A stretch of 64,000 bases of DNA from NCBI RefSeq assembly GCF_002104455.1, contig NZ_NBOC01000006.1, forward strand, positions 62,001 through 126,000, given 5' to 3'. The stretch is from Colwellia chukchiensis. Its GTDB lineage: Bacteria > Pseudomonadota > Gammaproteobacteria > Enterobacterales > Alteromonadaceae. The position numbers and the translations under genes were made by a program. The notes under the pieces were generated by a model that saw only the letters and a program-made list of their open reading frames with translations, was not told the DNA's origin and did not search any database. Of this stretch, positions 36,904 to 45,848 are shown one piece after another; within the stretch, counting starts at the first letter, position 1; the number at the start of each line of letters is the position of its first letter.

Positions 36904-39318
36904 TTAAAAGTTATATGACGCTTTTACATAGACAAAACGACCGTTAATACCTAACGGTGAGATACCACCATCATACGGTAAGTTACCAAAGTAGCTAATG
37001 TCATAAATAGATTTATCAGGATACTCATCTAAAAGGTTATTGGCCCCTAAAGACACGCTTAAGTCATCAGTAACATTATATTGCACGTCAGCATCAACTG
37101 ACCATTTAGGGCTATACACTTGAGTCGGCTCATAACCGTCACCAAAATCAAACACCCGCGTGGTATCGCCATAGCGAGTTGCTCTTACTAAAACAGAAAC
37201 GATTTCGTTCGACCATCGACTCGACAAGATAATTTTATCGTCAGGAGCCGCGGTTTCAAAGGTATTGGTTTCTTCGATGCCAAACACAGCATTGTCAGGG
37301 TTATTGACAACCTCAGTGTCATTTTTATTATAGGCCGCCATAAAATGCCAGGCATCTAGGTCGTATGAGGCAACAACATCAAAGCCTTTCGTTTCCGTAT
37401 CAACGACATTGGTAAAAAACCGGATCGCTCTCACATCTGGCACATTATCAATAGAAATGTTTTCTGACAGCGCAATACGATCGTCAATATCAACTTGGTA
37501 ATAATCGACCGTTAAGTTGAAGTTATCGACATTGTAAACCACACCAAGACTGCGACTAACTGACTGCTCTGCTTTTAACGCCGATGAGCCATTTGCAAGT
37601 GCCAGGACATCATTTACCGGTAAGTTTAGCGTTTGCACTAAGCTGCCACCATCACCAAAACTTGAGCTACTGCCAGAATAAAAAGACTGTGCTAATGACG
37701 GCGCTCTAAAACCGGTACTAACGGCGCCTCTTAATGCGAGGCCATCAAGTAACGCCCACCGCGCTGAAACTTTTCCGTTAGTATCAGTGCCAAAATCGCT
37801 ATAGTCTTCAAAACGTAAGGCGGTTGATAAGGTCACGTCATCTGAAAGATCAAATTCCCCATCAATAAATACCGACCACGAGTTTCGGTCTTCGTTCACC
37901 GTATCTTCGGGTCTAAGTCCAGCACCGCCTTGTGAGCCCACTCTTTTACTAGTATCTGCACCTGCTATATAAGATTCAACATCACCCGCTTTGGTTGAAT
38001 AGTCTTCATTGCGTGCTTCTATGCCAGCGGTGAAGTAAAGCGGAATATAACCAAGATCAAAGGCTTTAGCTGCCGTTAGATTAAATACGGTTTGACTATA
38101 TTTATATTCAGCGCGGTTAAAGCTAGTTGGACTTGACGCACCAAGTGATGGGTTAATGGAGTTTTTTAAATCATCATCAAAGGTATTACTGCCGTATGAA
38201 AGGCTCGTTTCTAATTCCCATTCTGCATATTCACCTTCTAAACCTAACGTCATAGCAATATCTTTCACATTGGCAATACTAGTGGGAATATAGCCTTTAG
38301 GATGAACTGATGTGACATTAGCAGCACTGACGGGGTACCTGAAGAAATTCGAGCCCTGAGCTTCTCGGTCTGCATAAGTACCAAAGCTGTACAGCGTTGC
38401 TTCTGCCGATACGTCATATGCTAGGTTGTACGCTAGGCTAATATCTGAGATCTCGCCATCACCACTTTGATAGTTTTTCTGGCCGGCTAAAGCATCGTTC
38501 GCTGCTGCTTCTGGACTACCGCTGGCAGGTACCGGCACTATCCACTCAGCAAACCCTATAGTAGGAAGTTCGTCAAAGCCCGCTCTGTTGGTACTTTTCC
38601 TGTCTTTAAATTCGCCACTGATATTGACAAAACCGTTGCCTAAATCAAGCCCCTTGTTTAACGATAAAATTTTAGTCTTGCCATCGTTGATGCTTTCATT
38701 AGTTGGTTTAAAATCAGTCATATGTTGCCCATATGACACTGAAATATTACCGCCATCACTGCTATTTTTTAAGACAATATTAATGACACCGGCAATGGCG
38801 TCTGAGCCATATTGTGCCGCTGCACCATCTCTTAATACTTCAATTCGCTTAATGGCACTGGCTGGAATCGCATTGAAATCAACTGGCGCAGCACCTCGGC
38901 CTAATTTTGATTCTGCACTAATAACGGCGCTATTGTGACGACGTTTACCATTAACTAACACTAAAACTTGATCTGGGTTGAGACCTCTTAGCTGCGCCGC
39001 TCTGACAATATCTCCAGCATCTGAGTTTGATTGTCTTGGCATGTTAAATGAGGGGATATTGGCTTGTAACAGCCCGCCGACTTCACCGCCTATGGTTGCT
39101 GATTGCGTTAAGTCTTCCGCTGAAATGACATCAACAGGCACAGTACTTTCCTGAATACTACGACCAGGCACTCGACTGCCAACAACGGTAATTTTTTCTA
39201 CCTTTTCAGCTTCAGAATTTTTCTCTATTGCTTCTGCGTTAACCGCACTTGCCAGCAAAGCAGTACTCATTGCTAACACCAAGGCCTTTTTATTAAATCT
39301 AGACTCCATCTTTTTCAT
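36904..39318 (-). CDS. TonB-dependent outer membrane receptor
   Basis: An 804-residue outer-membrane receptor for energy-driven uptake. After a signal peptide (ALVLAMSTALLASAVNAEA) come a TonB-box-like EKITVVGSRVPGR, a plug domain (DVISAEDL, LRGLNPDQVLVLVNGKRRH, IKRIEVLRDGAAAQYGSDAI) and a 22-strand-type barrel ending in an aromatic residue (VKASYNF). The receptor resembles those used for nucleosides, sugars and other organic ligands rather than a typical siderophore receptor, but the ligand cannot be read from sequence. A 29-bp inverted repeat shared with other island genes lies 70 bp upstream. Confidence 0.92.
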   Translation of the reverse strand: MKKMESRFNKKALVLAMSTALLASAVNAEAIEKNSEAEKVEKITVVGSRVPGRSIQESTVPVDVISAEDLTQSATIGGEVGGLLQANIPSFNMPRQSNSDAGDIVRAAQLRGLNPDQVLVLVNGKRRHNSAVISAESKLGRGAAPVDFNAIPASAIKRIEVLRDGAAAQYGSDAIAGVINIVLKNSSDGGNISVSYGQHMTDFKPTNESINDGKTKILSLNKGLDLGNGFVNISGEFKDRKSTNRAGFDELPTIGFAEWIVPVPASGSPEAAANDALAGQKNYQSGDGEISDISLAYNLAYDVSAEATLYSFGTYADREAQGSNFFRYPVSAANVTSVHPKGYIPTSIANVKDIAMTLGLEGEYAEWELETSLSYGSNTFDDDLKNSINPSLGASSPTSFNRAEYKYSQTVFNLTAAKAFDLGYIPLYFTAGIEARNEDYSTKAGDVESYIAGADTSKRVGSQGGAGLRPEDTVNEDRNSWSVFIDGEFDLSDDVTLSTALRFEDYSDFGTDTNGKVSARWALLDGLALRGAVSTGFRAPSLAQSFYSGSSSSFGDGGSLVQTLNLPVNDVLALANGSSALKAEQSVSRSLGVVYNVDNFNLTVDYYQVDIDDRIALSENISIDNVPDVRAIRFFTNVVDTETKGFDVVASYDLDAWHFMAAYNKNDTEVVNNPDNAVFGIEETNTFETAAPDDKIILSSRWSNEIVSVLVRATRYGDTTRVFDFGDGYEPTQVYSPKWSVDADVQYNVTDDLSVSLGANNLLDEYPDKSIYDISYFGNLPYDGGISPLGINGRFVYVKASYNF

Positions 39319-39387
39319 CTCGCTCTACGCCCTATCAACCATTAAATTGCAATTTAGCCCTATGCACTAAATCAACCACCAACCAAC

Positions 39388-39416
39388 TACACATGTTCAC
39401 AATCTTTACATATGTT
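39388..39416. promoter_or_regulatory. Putative operator upstream of the TonB-dependent receptor
   Basis: Inverted repeat TACACATGTTCA, CAATC, TTTACATATGTT, with the same 12-5-12 layout as three other sites in the island. The overlapping segment TACATATGTTCA at 39407-39418 is an exact 12-bp reverse-complement match to the arm at 42781-42792. Confidence 0.7.
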
Positions 39417-39418
39417 CA

Positions 39419-39669
39419 ATGCTGCGCTTTTTTTAACACATAATATTTAGAAGCGCAAGAAAACAACCGTGATAAATGAGCGAGGAGATTAGCTTAGAAA
39501 CTGTATTTATGGCAGGAATTTACCTTACTGGCTGACCAGTGATGGCGCAGTATTTATTAATTCGAAACACTAACAGCATTCGTAATTAAAAATTAGCGCT
39601 TGTGCAAACTAATACTAAATAAGCTACAACCGAATCAATACTACTGTCTGTTATTTTTCATCAAGCTTG
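39419..39669. other. Gene-free stretch between receptor and deaminase genes
   Basis: Both neighbours are on the minus strand. The stretch must hold the receptor promoter upstream of the operator-like site; I see no ORF and no strong terminator for the deaminase gene. Confidence 0.35.
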
Positions 39670-41082
39670 TTATTGCTTGATACTTTGCCTAATAACTTCA
39701 CTTTTCGCATGTGCCGCCGCTTTAACGCGCTTTCCATCAAGTGTCAGTACTTTGCCCGCTTGCATTAGCAGTTTTCCAGACACCATAGAGGTAACCACAT
39801 CACTGGCGTCAATGGCATAAACAAGATGTGACACAACATCATACATAGGTGCTAATCGTGGGCTATCAAAGGATACTTGGATCATATCGGCACGTTTTCC
39901 AGCAACCAATTGCCCGGTCACATCACCAAGACCAATCGCGTCAGCGCCCATGCTAGTGGCCATTTTTAGCGCAGTTAATGCCGGGATAACGGTCGGGTCT
40001 TTCATTTCAACCTTATGAATTAACGCGCTTAAGCGCATTTCTTCCCATAGGTCTAAATCATTATTACTTGCCGCGCCATCAGTGCCTAAACCGATACGCA
40101 CGCCTTGTGCTAACATTTGACTGATCGGTGCAATGCCAGAGGCTAGCTTTAAATTAGAAGTCGGGTTATGAATAACCCCAACGTTATGCTCAACCAGCAT
40201 GTTTATTTCATCCACATTAGGGTGCACCATATGCGCGGCAATTAAATTTCCTCGCGCCAAGCCTAAATCGACAATATGTTTAACCGGCGTGCTTTTATAA
40301 CGTGCTTGGATAATATCAGTTTCAGCAGCCGATTCTGCGACATGAATGCTTAAAGGTACTGACATTTTTTGCGCGCTCGCCGCTATTTGCTTTAAATGCT
40401 CAGGCGAGACGGTATAAGGTGCGTGGGGGCCAAAACCTGGGGTAATACGCTCATGCTTTCCTTGCCATTGCTCAACAAATGCCACCGCGTCATTAAATGA
40501 CTGATCCCAGCCAGTCGAGCCCGGTATAGGAAAGTCCAGTGCTACGCCAGTGATGATGGCGCGAAGCCCACAGCTTTGCACCACTTTTGCCGTCACATTG
40601 GCGTAAAAATACATATCAACAAAGGTGGTTGTGCCGCTGCGGATCATTTCCCAACAGGCAAGCTCAGATCCGACTTTTATAAAGTCTTCATTAACAACCG
40701 TTGACTCAACCGGAAATATATAATCTTGTAACCAAGTCATTAAATCGAGATCATCGGCAAAGCCGCGCAGCAAGGTCATTGGACTATGAGTATGGCCGTT
40801 AATTAAGCCCGGCATTAAAATTCGACCTGTACCTAATATTTTTTGCTTAGTGCTATACTTTTTGTCTATTGCAGTGCGCGAGCCAACGGCAACAATATTA
40901 TTGCCTAAAACCGCTACGGCGCCATCTTTAATGACCGCTTGCTCAGGCATCATAGTGACAACATAATCACCGTAAACAATACTATCGACCTGCACGTCTT
41001 TGGCATAGGTTAATGGTATAAAGCCAAGTAACATGCTCAACACACAAAGTGTTTGCTGTAGATATTTATGTGATTTTTTCAT
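39670..41082 (-). CDS. Exported MTA/SAH deaminase-family amidohydrolase
   Basis: A 470-residue amidohydrolase of the MtaD/SsnA group that deaminates 5'-methylthioadenosine, S-adenosylhomocysteine or adenosine to the inosine form. The metal site is complete: His97-x-His99 in NGHTHSPMTLLRGFADDLDL, His in GFGPHAPYTVSP, HVAES and Asp in GLGTDGAASNNDLD. Unusually it has an N-terminal signal peptide (TLCVLSMLLGFIPLTYAKD), so the reaction should occur in the periplasm; known family members are cytoplasmic. It follows the MFS gene by about 50 bp on the same strand, so import of the deaminated product is an attractive link. Confidence 0.88.
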   Translation of the reverse strand: MKKSHKYLQQTLCVLSMLLGFIPLTYAKDVQVDSIVYGDYVVTMMPEQAVIKDGAVAVLGNNIVAVGSRTAIDKKYSTKQKILGTGRILMPGLINGHTHSPMTLLRGFADDLDLMTWLQDYIFPVESTVVNEDFIKVGSELACWEMIRSGTTTFVDMYFYANVTAKVVQSCGLRAIITGVALDFPIPGSTGWDQSFNDAVAFVEQWQGKHERITPGFGPHAPYTVSPEHLKQIAASAQKMSVPLSIHVAESAAETDIIQARYKSTPVKHIVDLGLARGNLIAAHMVHPNVDEINMLVEHNVGVIHNPTSNLKLASGIAPISQMLAQGVRIGLGTDGAASNNDLDLWEEMRLSALIHKVEMKDPTVIPALTALKMATSMGADAIGLGDVTGQLVAGKRADMIQVSFDSPRLAPMYDVVSHLVYAIDASDVVTSMVSGKLLMQAGKVLTLDGKRVKAAAHAKSEVIRQSIKQ

Positions 41083-41131
41083 CTAGATCTATCCAATTCG
41101 AATATGCTTTAGCTAAGGATAAATGACCAGT

Positions 41132-42307
41132 TTATGCGATAGCATTTTCGATAACACCATTATTTCTTTGCTTAAACTTGAGCGCTAAGATCATAAATAA
41201 AATGATACCGTAAAGGATTGCACAGCCAATAAACACAGCAGTTATGCTATTTTTTTCCACCAAAAGACTACTCATATATGGCGCTAACGTGCCGCCAATG
41301 CCGCCACATAAATACATAAAGGTCACATGTCGGTAATTCGGCTTTTTAATATAAGACAGGCCCCATGCCATAAATGAATGATAAAGGGCGGCAATCGCTA
41401 AACCAAATGCATAAGCAATATAGGAGATGCTGGCAAGTGATTCGATTGCCGTGAAAGTTAGTAAGCTCCCGCATCCTAACATCACCACAAAAATGAGAAA
41501 TGTTTGCACTTTAATTTTAGCCACGATAAAGGCCGAGAGGATAGAGCCAATTAACGCCGCTAAAAATACTTTCGGAATAATCTCGGCGGCCATATTTTCA
41601 CTAATGGCAAACTTTTCAACCAGATAATTAGGTAACCAAATAATCGGCGTCAAGCTACAAATAATCGCAAAAAATAATGAAATACCGGCTACGGTAAGAC
41701 CAATATGCCATTCTGTATTTTTATCTTCAGTTGCCTGAGTATTAGTATCAAAATCAAAGCGGGTAAAGAGTGCAAGAATAACAATCAGTAAGGTCGCTGA
41801 TGCCACAACGAGGTAACCAATACTCCAGGAAAAATTATTCGCTAGCAAATAGGCAGTTATAAACGGAAATATCATACCGGCTGAATTATATAAGGCATCT
41901 TGAGAAACCAATAACGAACCACGCTTTTTAGCGCTCCATATTTCCGTTAAGATAGTACTCGAAGCACAAACACCCAGTCCACAAGCTACCCCCATAATAC
42001 TGAGTAATAACGGTAAAGTTGTAAAGTCAGGCACAAAGTGCATCCATAGCGCTAACAAAAACACCATTAAGTAACAGCTGATAACCACTAGTTTAACTTT
42101 GAAATAGCGAAAAATAGCTAAGGACAAGATATTACCGACTAAAATACCACCAAGGTACCAAGAAAACTGTGATGAAGCTGAAGTTAGCGCAACACCAAAC
42201 TGCTCTGACATAGGTTTGATCAATAACCCTATTTGCGTACCAAAGCCTGATAAAGTAAAAGAAATAAGTAAACTGATTACAGTTAATGATATTTTGTTTA
42301 CGGACAT
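41132..42307 (-). CDS. MFS transporter, TsgA-like
   Basis: A 391-residue major facilitator protein with twelve hydrophobic segments and a charged central loop (TQATEDKNTEW, about 195-205). It resembles TsgA-type transporters: KKRGSLLVSQDALYNSAGMIFP matches the corresponding cytoplasmic-loop region (split here: KKRGSLLVSQDAL and YNSAGMIFP). ATG 42307 is preferred; a GTG four codons earlier is possible. First gene of a two-gene operon with the exported deaminase. I infer import of a nucleoside such as methylthioinosine, but no transport substrate is known for this group. Confidence 0.82.
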   Translation of the reverse strand: MSVNKISLTVISLLISFTLSGFGTQIGLLIKPMSEQFGVALTSASSQFSWYLGGILVGNILSLAIFRYFKVKLVVISCYLMVFLLALWMHFVPDFTTLPLLLSIMGVACGLGVCASSTILTEIWSAKKRGSLLVSQDALYNSAGMIFPFITAYLLANNFSWSIGYLVVASATLLIVILALFTRFDFDTNTQATEDKNTEWHIGLTVAGISLFFAIICSLTPIIWLPNYLVEKFAISENMAAEIIPKVFLAALIGSILSAFIVAKIKVQTFLIFVVMLGCGSLLTFTAIESLASISYIAYAFGLAIAALYHSFMAWGLSYIKKPNYRHVTFMYLCGGIGGTLAPYMSSLLVEKNSITAVFIGCAILYGIILFMILALKFKQRNNGVIENAIA

Positions 42308-42467
42308 ACGACTGCTCACATCTCGAATAAATTTAATCAGCTAATAACAGCCTACAATAGTGATAACACACACTTGGTGATGAGTGTTTGTTAAACATAA
42401 AGCGGAGAAAATCTCACTAATAAATTGTATTTTCGGTTAATTCACTAGCGTAAAAAATTTTCATCAA

Positions 42468-42496
42468 AACAATAGTTCACCTGATTTGCATTTGTA
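42468..42496. promoter_or_regulatory. Putative operator upstream of the MFS-deaminase operon
   Basis: AACAATAGTTCA, CCTGA, TTTGCATTTGTA. It is the weakest of the four sites (each arm matches the best arm at about 8 of 12 positions) but has the same 5-bp centre. It lies about 160 bp upstream of the MFS start. Confidence 0.5.
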
Positions 42497-42763
42497 ACAC
42501 TGCAATTATTAAATAGCAAGCTAAAGCATCGTATTTATCTGCTAAAAGCATTTCGGCTTTCATTAAACGCCATCACATTGTTGATGATAGCTAACCGAAA
42601 TCTGCACCGTAATAAATTTTAGTTACCTAACGGGTAACATTGCTCTAACTAACAATAAAAAACTGAGGCAGCGTCTAGTATAGCTTGTAGCTTTTACCTG
42701 CAACTAGCATGGGCTAAATAAAGCTATCTTTTGAAAGCACTTGCTGATAATACCACGCCATGT

Positions 42764-42792
42764 TACAAATGACCACATCATGAACATATGTA
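42764..42792. promoter_or_regulatory. Putative operator upstream of paralogue B
   Basis: TACAAATGACCA, CATCA, TGAACATATGTA, again two 12-bp arms around 5 bp. The right arm is identical to a site in front of the TonB-dependent receptor. It lies 86 bp upstream of the lipoprotein start codon. The region 42320-42877 holds no gene and carries the two divergent promoters. Confidence 0.68.
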
Positions 42793-42877
42793 CAACAGGG
42801 TTGCCTCAAACGACGGAGTTTCCTGTTGTCATTTATCGCTCAACAAATCGCCGTCGCAAAATTTTAGGAAAATAAAC

Positions 42878-43789
42878 ATGAAATTATTACAAGCAAGCTG
42901 GCTGTTGCTGGTCATTAGCACCTTTTATGGTTGCAGTAATGGAGCCAACACTGTTGGGCAAAAAACAAGCACGTTAACGTTAGATGACAATACTCATTTT
43001 TGTGAAATCATCTATGCACCACATCCCCACAAAACTGCCGTTAAAGCGATTGGAGCGCAACGGTTAAACAAGACTTTATCATTATCTTTTGCCGATATGG
43101 TGTACTTCAGTGAGGCTTTTATGCCCATGACGCAAAGTATAGTTGAATCGGTTATCGCGCAAGATAGTGCAAAAATTGACTTACTCAGTCATGAGGTCAT
43201 GCTTGGTGGCTATGAAGGTGAGTCGATTCCCTCTGTAGTTATTAAAACCAGATTACATGGCAAAGAAAACGCGCAGACTCTGTTGAAAGTTGCGGCTAAA
43301 ATTGGCTATATTTATGCGCAAGACAGTGTACTCGTTATTTGTGATGATAATATCGACGGCGCTTTTCAAGCTACAACTTCAATAGAGTTAACAGATCAAG
43401 GTAAAGAAACCTTTCTTAATCAAGACAACGCGCCATTGTTATTTGGCATGATGATGGGTGCCCATAACCGTGTCGAAGGTTTAGGTTATAGCTACTATAA
43501 AGAGTCAAAAGTATTTTCTACTTTTGTAGACTTAACCACTCAAAGCCAAGAAATGCAGGTGATAAATGATCTTGTTAATTGGTTAGAAAACTTGTCTCAT
43601 GCTGATATTTCTCTTAAAGTCACGCCTAAACCGATATGGATTTTCTTTCCTCATAATACTTGGAGCACAGATCAACAAGGGCAAGGCTACTATCAATACT
43701 TAGATGGTATGCAAAGTAGCGAACAATTATTGGAAAAAAGACAACAGTTTCTCGATAAAATCGATCAAGTGCTAGCAGAATTAGCATAG
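42878..43789 (+). CDS. Lipoprotein of unknown family (paralogue B)
   Basis: A 303-residue probable lipoprotein, paralogous to the secreted protein at 35909-36829. ATG 42878 is chosen over an open frame extending to 42788, because AGGA precedes it and the product then starts with a short signal (LLQASWLLLVISTFYGCSN) whose cysteine fits a lipobox. Shared motifs with paralogue A, in order: CEIIYAPHPH, SLSFADM, EAFMPMTQS, GGYEGESIPS, KIGYIYAQDS, FGMMMGAHN, KVFSTF, WIFFPHNTW. Keeping two copies, one free and one lipid-anchored, within one regulon suggests non-identical roles. Function unknown. Confidence 0.78.
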   Translation: MKLLQASWLLLVISTFYGCSNGANTVGQKTSTLTLDDNTHFCEIIYAPHPHKTAVKAIGAQRLNKTLSLSFADMVYFSEAFMPMTQSIVESVIAQDSAKIDLLSHEVMLGGYEGESIPSVVIKTRLHGKENAQTLLKVAAKIGYIYAQDSVLVICDDNIDGAFQATTSIELTDQGKETFLNQDNAPLLFGMMMGAHNRVEGLGYSYYKESKVFSTFVDLTTQSQEMQVINDLVNWLENLSHADISLKVTPKPIWIFFPHNTWSTDQQGQGYYQYLDGMQSSEQLLEKRQQFLDKIDQVLAELA

Positions 43790-43888
43790 CTGATGATAAA
43801 AATTTCAGGTATTATGCACAATGCCTTATTTTCAAAGGCAATTATAAGCTTTTGTTGATAAGTAATTGAGTAGATTTTGAGGGAATAT

Positions 43889-44845
43889 ATGGCAGAGCTA
43901 ACCAAAAGTGAAACCTTAATCGTTAAAGCCGCATCACTGTATTACATGACTGGACTTACCCAAGAGCAAATTGCCAAGCAATTTGGTGTATCTCGCCCGA
44001 CGGTGGTACGCATGTTAAAAAAAGCGGTCGACGAAGGTTATGTAGAAATTCGCATGACCAAAAAGTTGCCTCACACCATGGAGCTAGAAACACAACTACA
44101 AGCAAAATACGCAGAAAGTCAATTAAATCATATAATTGTGGTTGAAAATGATGGTGATATAGAAGATGCAAAAATTGCCGTTGGTATTGCTGTCGCAGAA
44201 TACTTAGAGCAGAACCTTAAAAAAGATCACATTTTAGGTATCGGTTGGAGCAGCACCCTAAGCCATATTCCAAAGTATGTTAAAAACCTCAAAGCCTCAC
44301 CACATCGCGTTGTGCAACTAGGCGGTTATCTTCAAGGGCTGGGCACGGCCAATGCACAAAATATTTCTATACAGCTTGGCAATGTTCTTAATACGCCGGT
44401 AGAAACCATTCCTGCGCCGGTATTATTAGAAAACAGTATGGTTTGTCAGGCCCTGCTCAAAGATATTTCAGTCGCCAATACCATGAAGTGGGTCACTAAT
44501 TGTAATATCGGCCTAGTCGGTATAGGTGTTGCTACTAAACAATCAAGTTTGGTGCAAGCGGGTTATTTAAAAGAAATAGAAGTAGAAGAAGTTAACAAAC
44601 AAGGGGCTGAAGGCGAAATATTAAGCCATTATTTTGATAAAAACGGCAAAGAACTCGTCACGCCTTGGTCTGAACGCATGGTTTCTGTCGATCTTGAAAC
44701 CTTAAAAAACATTAATAACCTTATTGGCGTTGCCGCCGGGAAAGACAAAGCTAACGCGGTGAATAGCGTCATTAAAAGTAACATCATTGATACGTTAGTG
44801 ATCGATGTGGCTTTAGCAGAAGCATTGTATGCACTTACCTTTTAG
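43889..44845 (+). CDS. SorC-family transcriptional regulator
   Basis: A 318-residue regulator with an N-terminal helix-turn-helix (about 10-55; LTQEQIAKQFGVSRPTVVRM) and a C-terminal SorC sugar-binding domain (GIGWSSTLSHI, LVGIGV, NLIGVAAGKDKANAV, IDTLVIDVALAEALYAL). Such proteins bind phosphorylated sugars, for example deoxyribose 5-phosphate in B. subtilis DeoR. ATG 43889 is preferred with GAGGG just upstream. As the only regulator in the island it is the best candidate to bind the four TGAACA-type inverted repeats and to sense a 5-substituted ribose or pentulose phosphate made by the operon. This link is inferred. Confidence 0.9.
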   Translation: MAELTKSETLIVKAASLYYMTGLTQEQIAKQFGVSRPTVVRMLKKAVDEGYVEIRMTKKLPHTMELETQLQAKYAESQLNHIIVVENDGDIEDAKIAVGIAVAEYLEQNLKKDHILGIGWSSTLSHIPKYVKNLKASPHRVVQLGGYLQGLGTANAQNISIQLGNVLNTPVETIPAPVLLENSMVCQALLKDISVANTMKWVTNCNIGLVGIGVATKQSSLVQAGYLKEIEVEEVNKQGAEGEILSHYFDKNGKELVTPWSERMVSVDLETLKNINNLIGVAAGKDKANAVNSVIKSNIIDTLVIDVALAEALYALTF

Positions 44846-45039
44846 TTAATTAACAATTAACAGCGTAAACATTATTGTTTTTCACTATTTAAACTTGGTT
44901 TAAATTATACGTTATCTGGACCTTATATAGCGTCACTAACCCAGTAAACAGGGCAAGCATAATATTGCTAACACCTTGACTAATAGCTAAATCCTTTAGG
45001 TGCTATATGCCAGCAAAGCTGAGTAACTTAGCCTATATC

Positions 45040-45689
45040 TCAGTAAAGCCGTTCTGTAACTGTAACCTTAACGCAAGCACACCTTGGATATACTCGCTCC
45101 TGCTTTGTCGGTAACATGTGATGCTCAACGTGTGCTTGAAGTTGCTCTATTGATTTCAGGATCCGCCCGGCATGCTCGATAAACAGGGTGTGAATTAAGT
45201 TAATAAGACCAATTGCACACGTCGTAATACTCAGGTGCTTGGCACAGCGTCTCGGATTTTTTGTGCTATTTTCACCATATAATATAAGAGTAAGTTATAG
45301 CTAAACACGATGCCTCATAGCTCTTGCGCTCACATACTTGGCCTTTTACTACGTAGCGTGAAGCTTGTGCTGTTGCTTTTAGCCTGATGAGTTTGTCTTG
45401 ACGCACTAAAGAGCGAATGACGTCGTACTGAGTGCTTTTTCTCATCGGTTGTAGCCAATGCCGATTTTTTACCTGGCAATGCTAAACCCAGCTTACTGAC
45501 AATGCTCCAAAGTCGGTCTTCACGATAAAACGACATACAAATGATCGTCCAAACAGCCATTTCAACAGGTAACTTTCTTCGCATTTTAGTCGATACATAA
45601 ACGGTTTCAGCACATTGTTTGATGAAATCAGGGCATAAGAAGTCACTCAGTTGACCTAAGCCTTCTGAGTTTGGGTTATAGCCATTAGG
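45040..45689 (-). pseudogene. Decayed IS4-family transposase
   Basis: Pieces of an IS4-type transposase in the correct order on the minus strand but in different frames. The N-terminal piece contains MRRKLPVEMAVWTIICMSFY, typical of the IS4 N-terminal domain, preceded by LGQLSDFLCPDFIKQCAE without a start codon. A middle piece contains RQDKLIRLKATAQASR. The C-terminal piece, EHHMLPTKQERVYPRC, matches the usual 'LPxRxxRxYPR' ending. Most of the catalytic core is missing. Terminal inverted repeats were not found. It marks the right-hand edge of the island. Confidence 0.75.
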
Positions 45690-45715
45690 CTAGAGAAATT
45701 GCGGTAATAAGTTGC

Positions 45716-45750
45716 ATTAAAAAAGGCTGCTGAATAAACTCAGCAGCCTT
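45716..45750 (-). terminator. Terminator of the DUF3718 gene
   Basis: Stem AAGGCTGCTGA (45723-45733) with TCAGCAGCCTT (45740-45750), followed on the minus strand by a T-run. Confidence 0.88.
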
Positions 45751-45848
45751 AATAAACTAACCAGCAGATCGACCAATGGCTCGTAAAATATTTCTTAACT
45801 GATCGGCATTATGCTTTGGCCCGCTTCATTGTTTAGAAAACTTGGTTA

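Noticed and set aside
43790-43888. A fifth inverted-repeat operator in front of the SorC regulator gene
   Set aside because: The best alignment (around TTTCA-GGTAT-TATGCACA) matches the arms at only about half of the positions, so I do not claim autoregulation.
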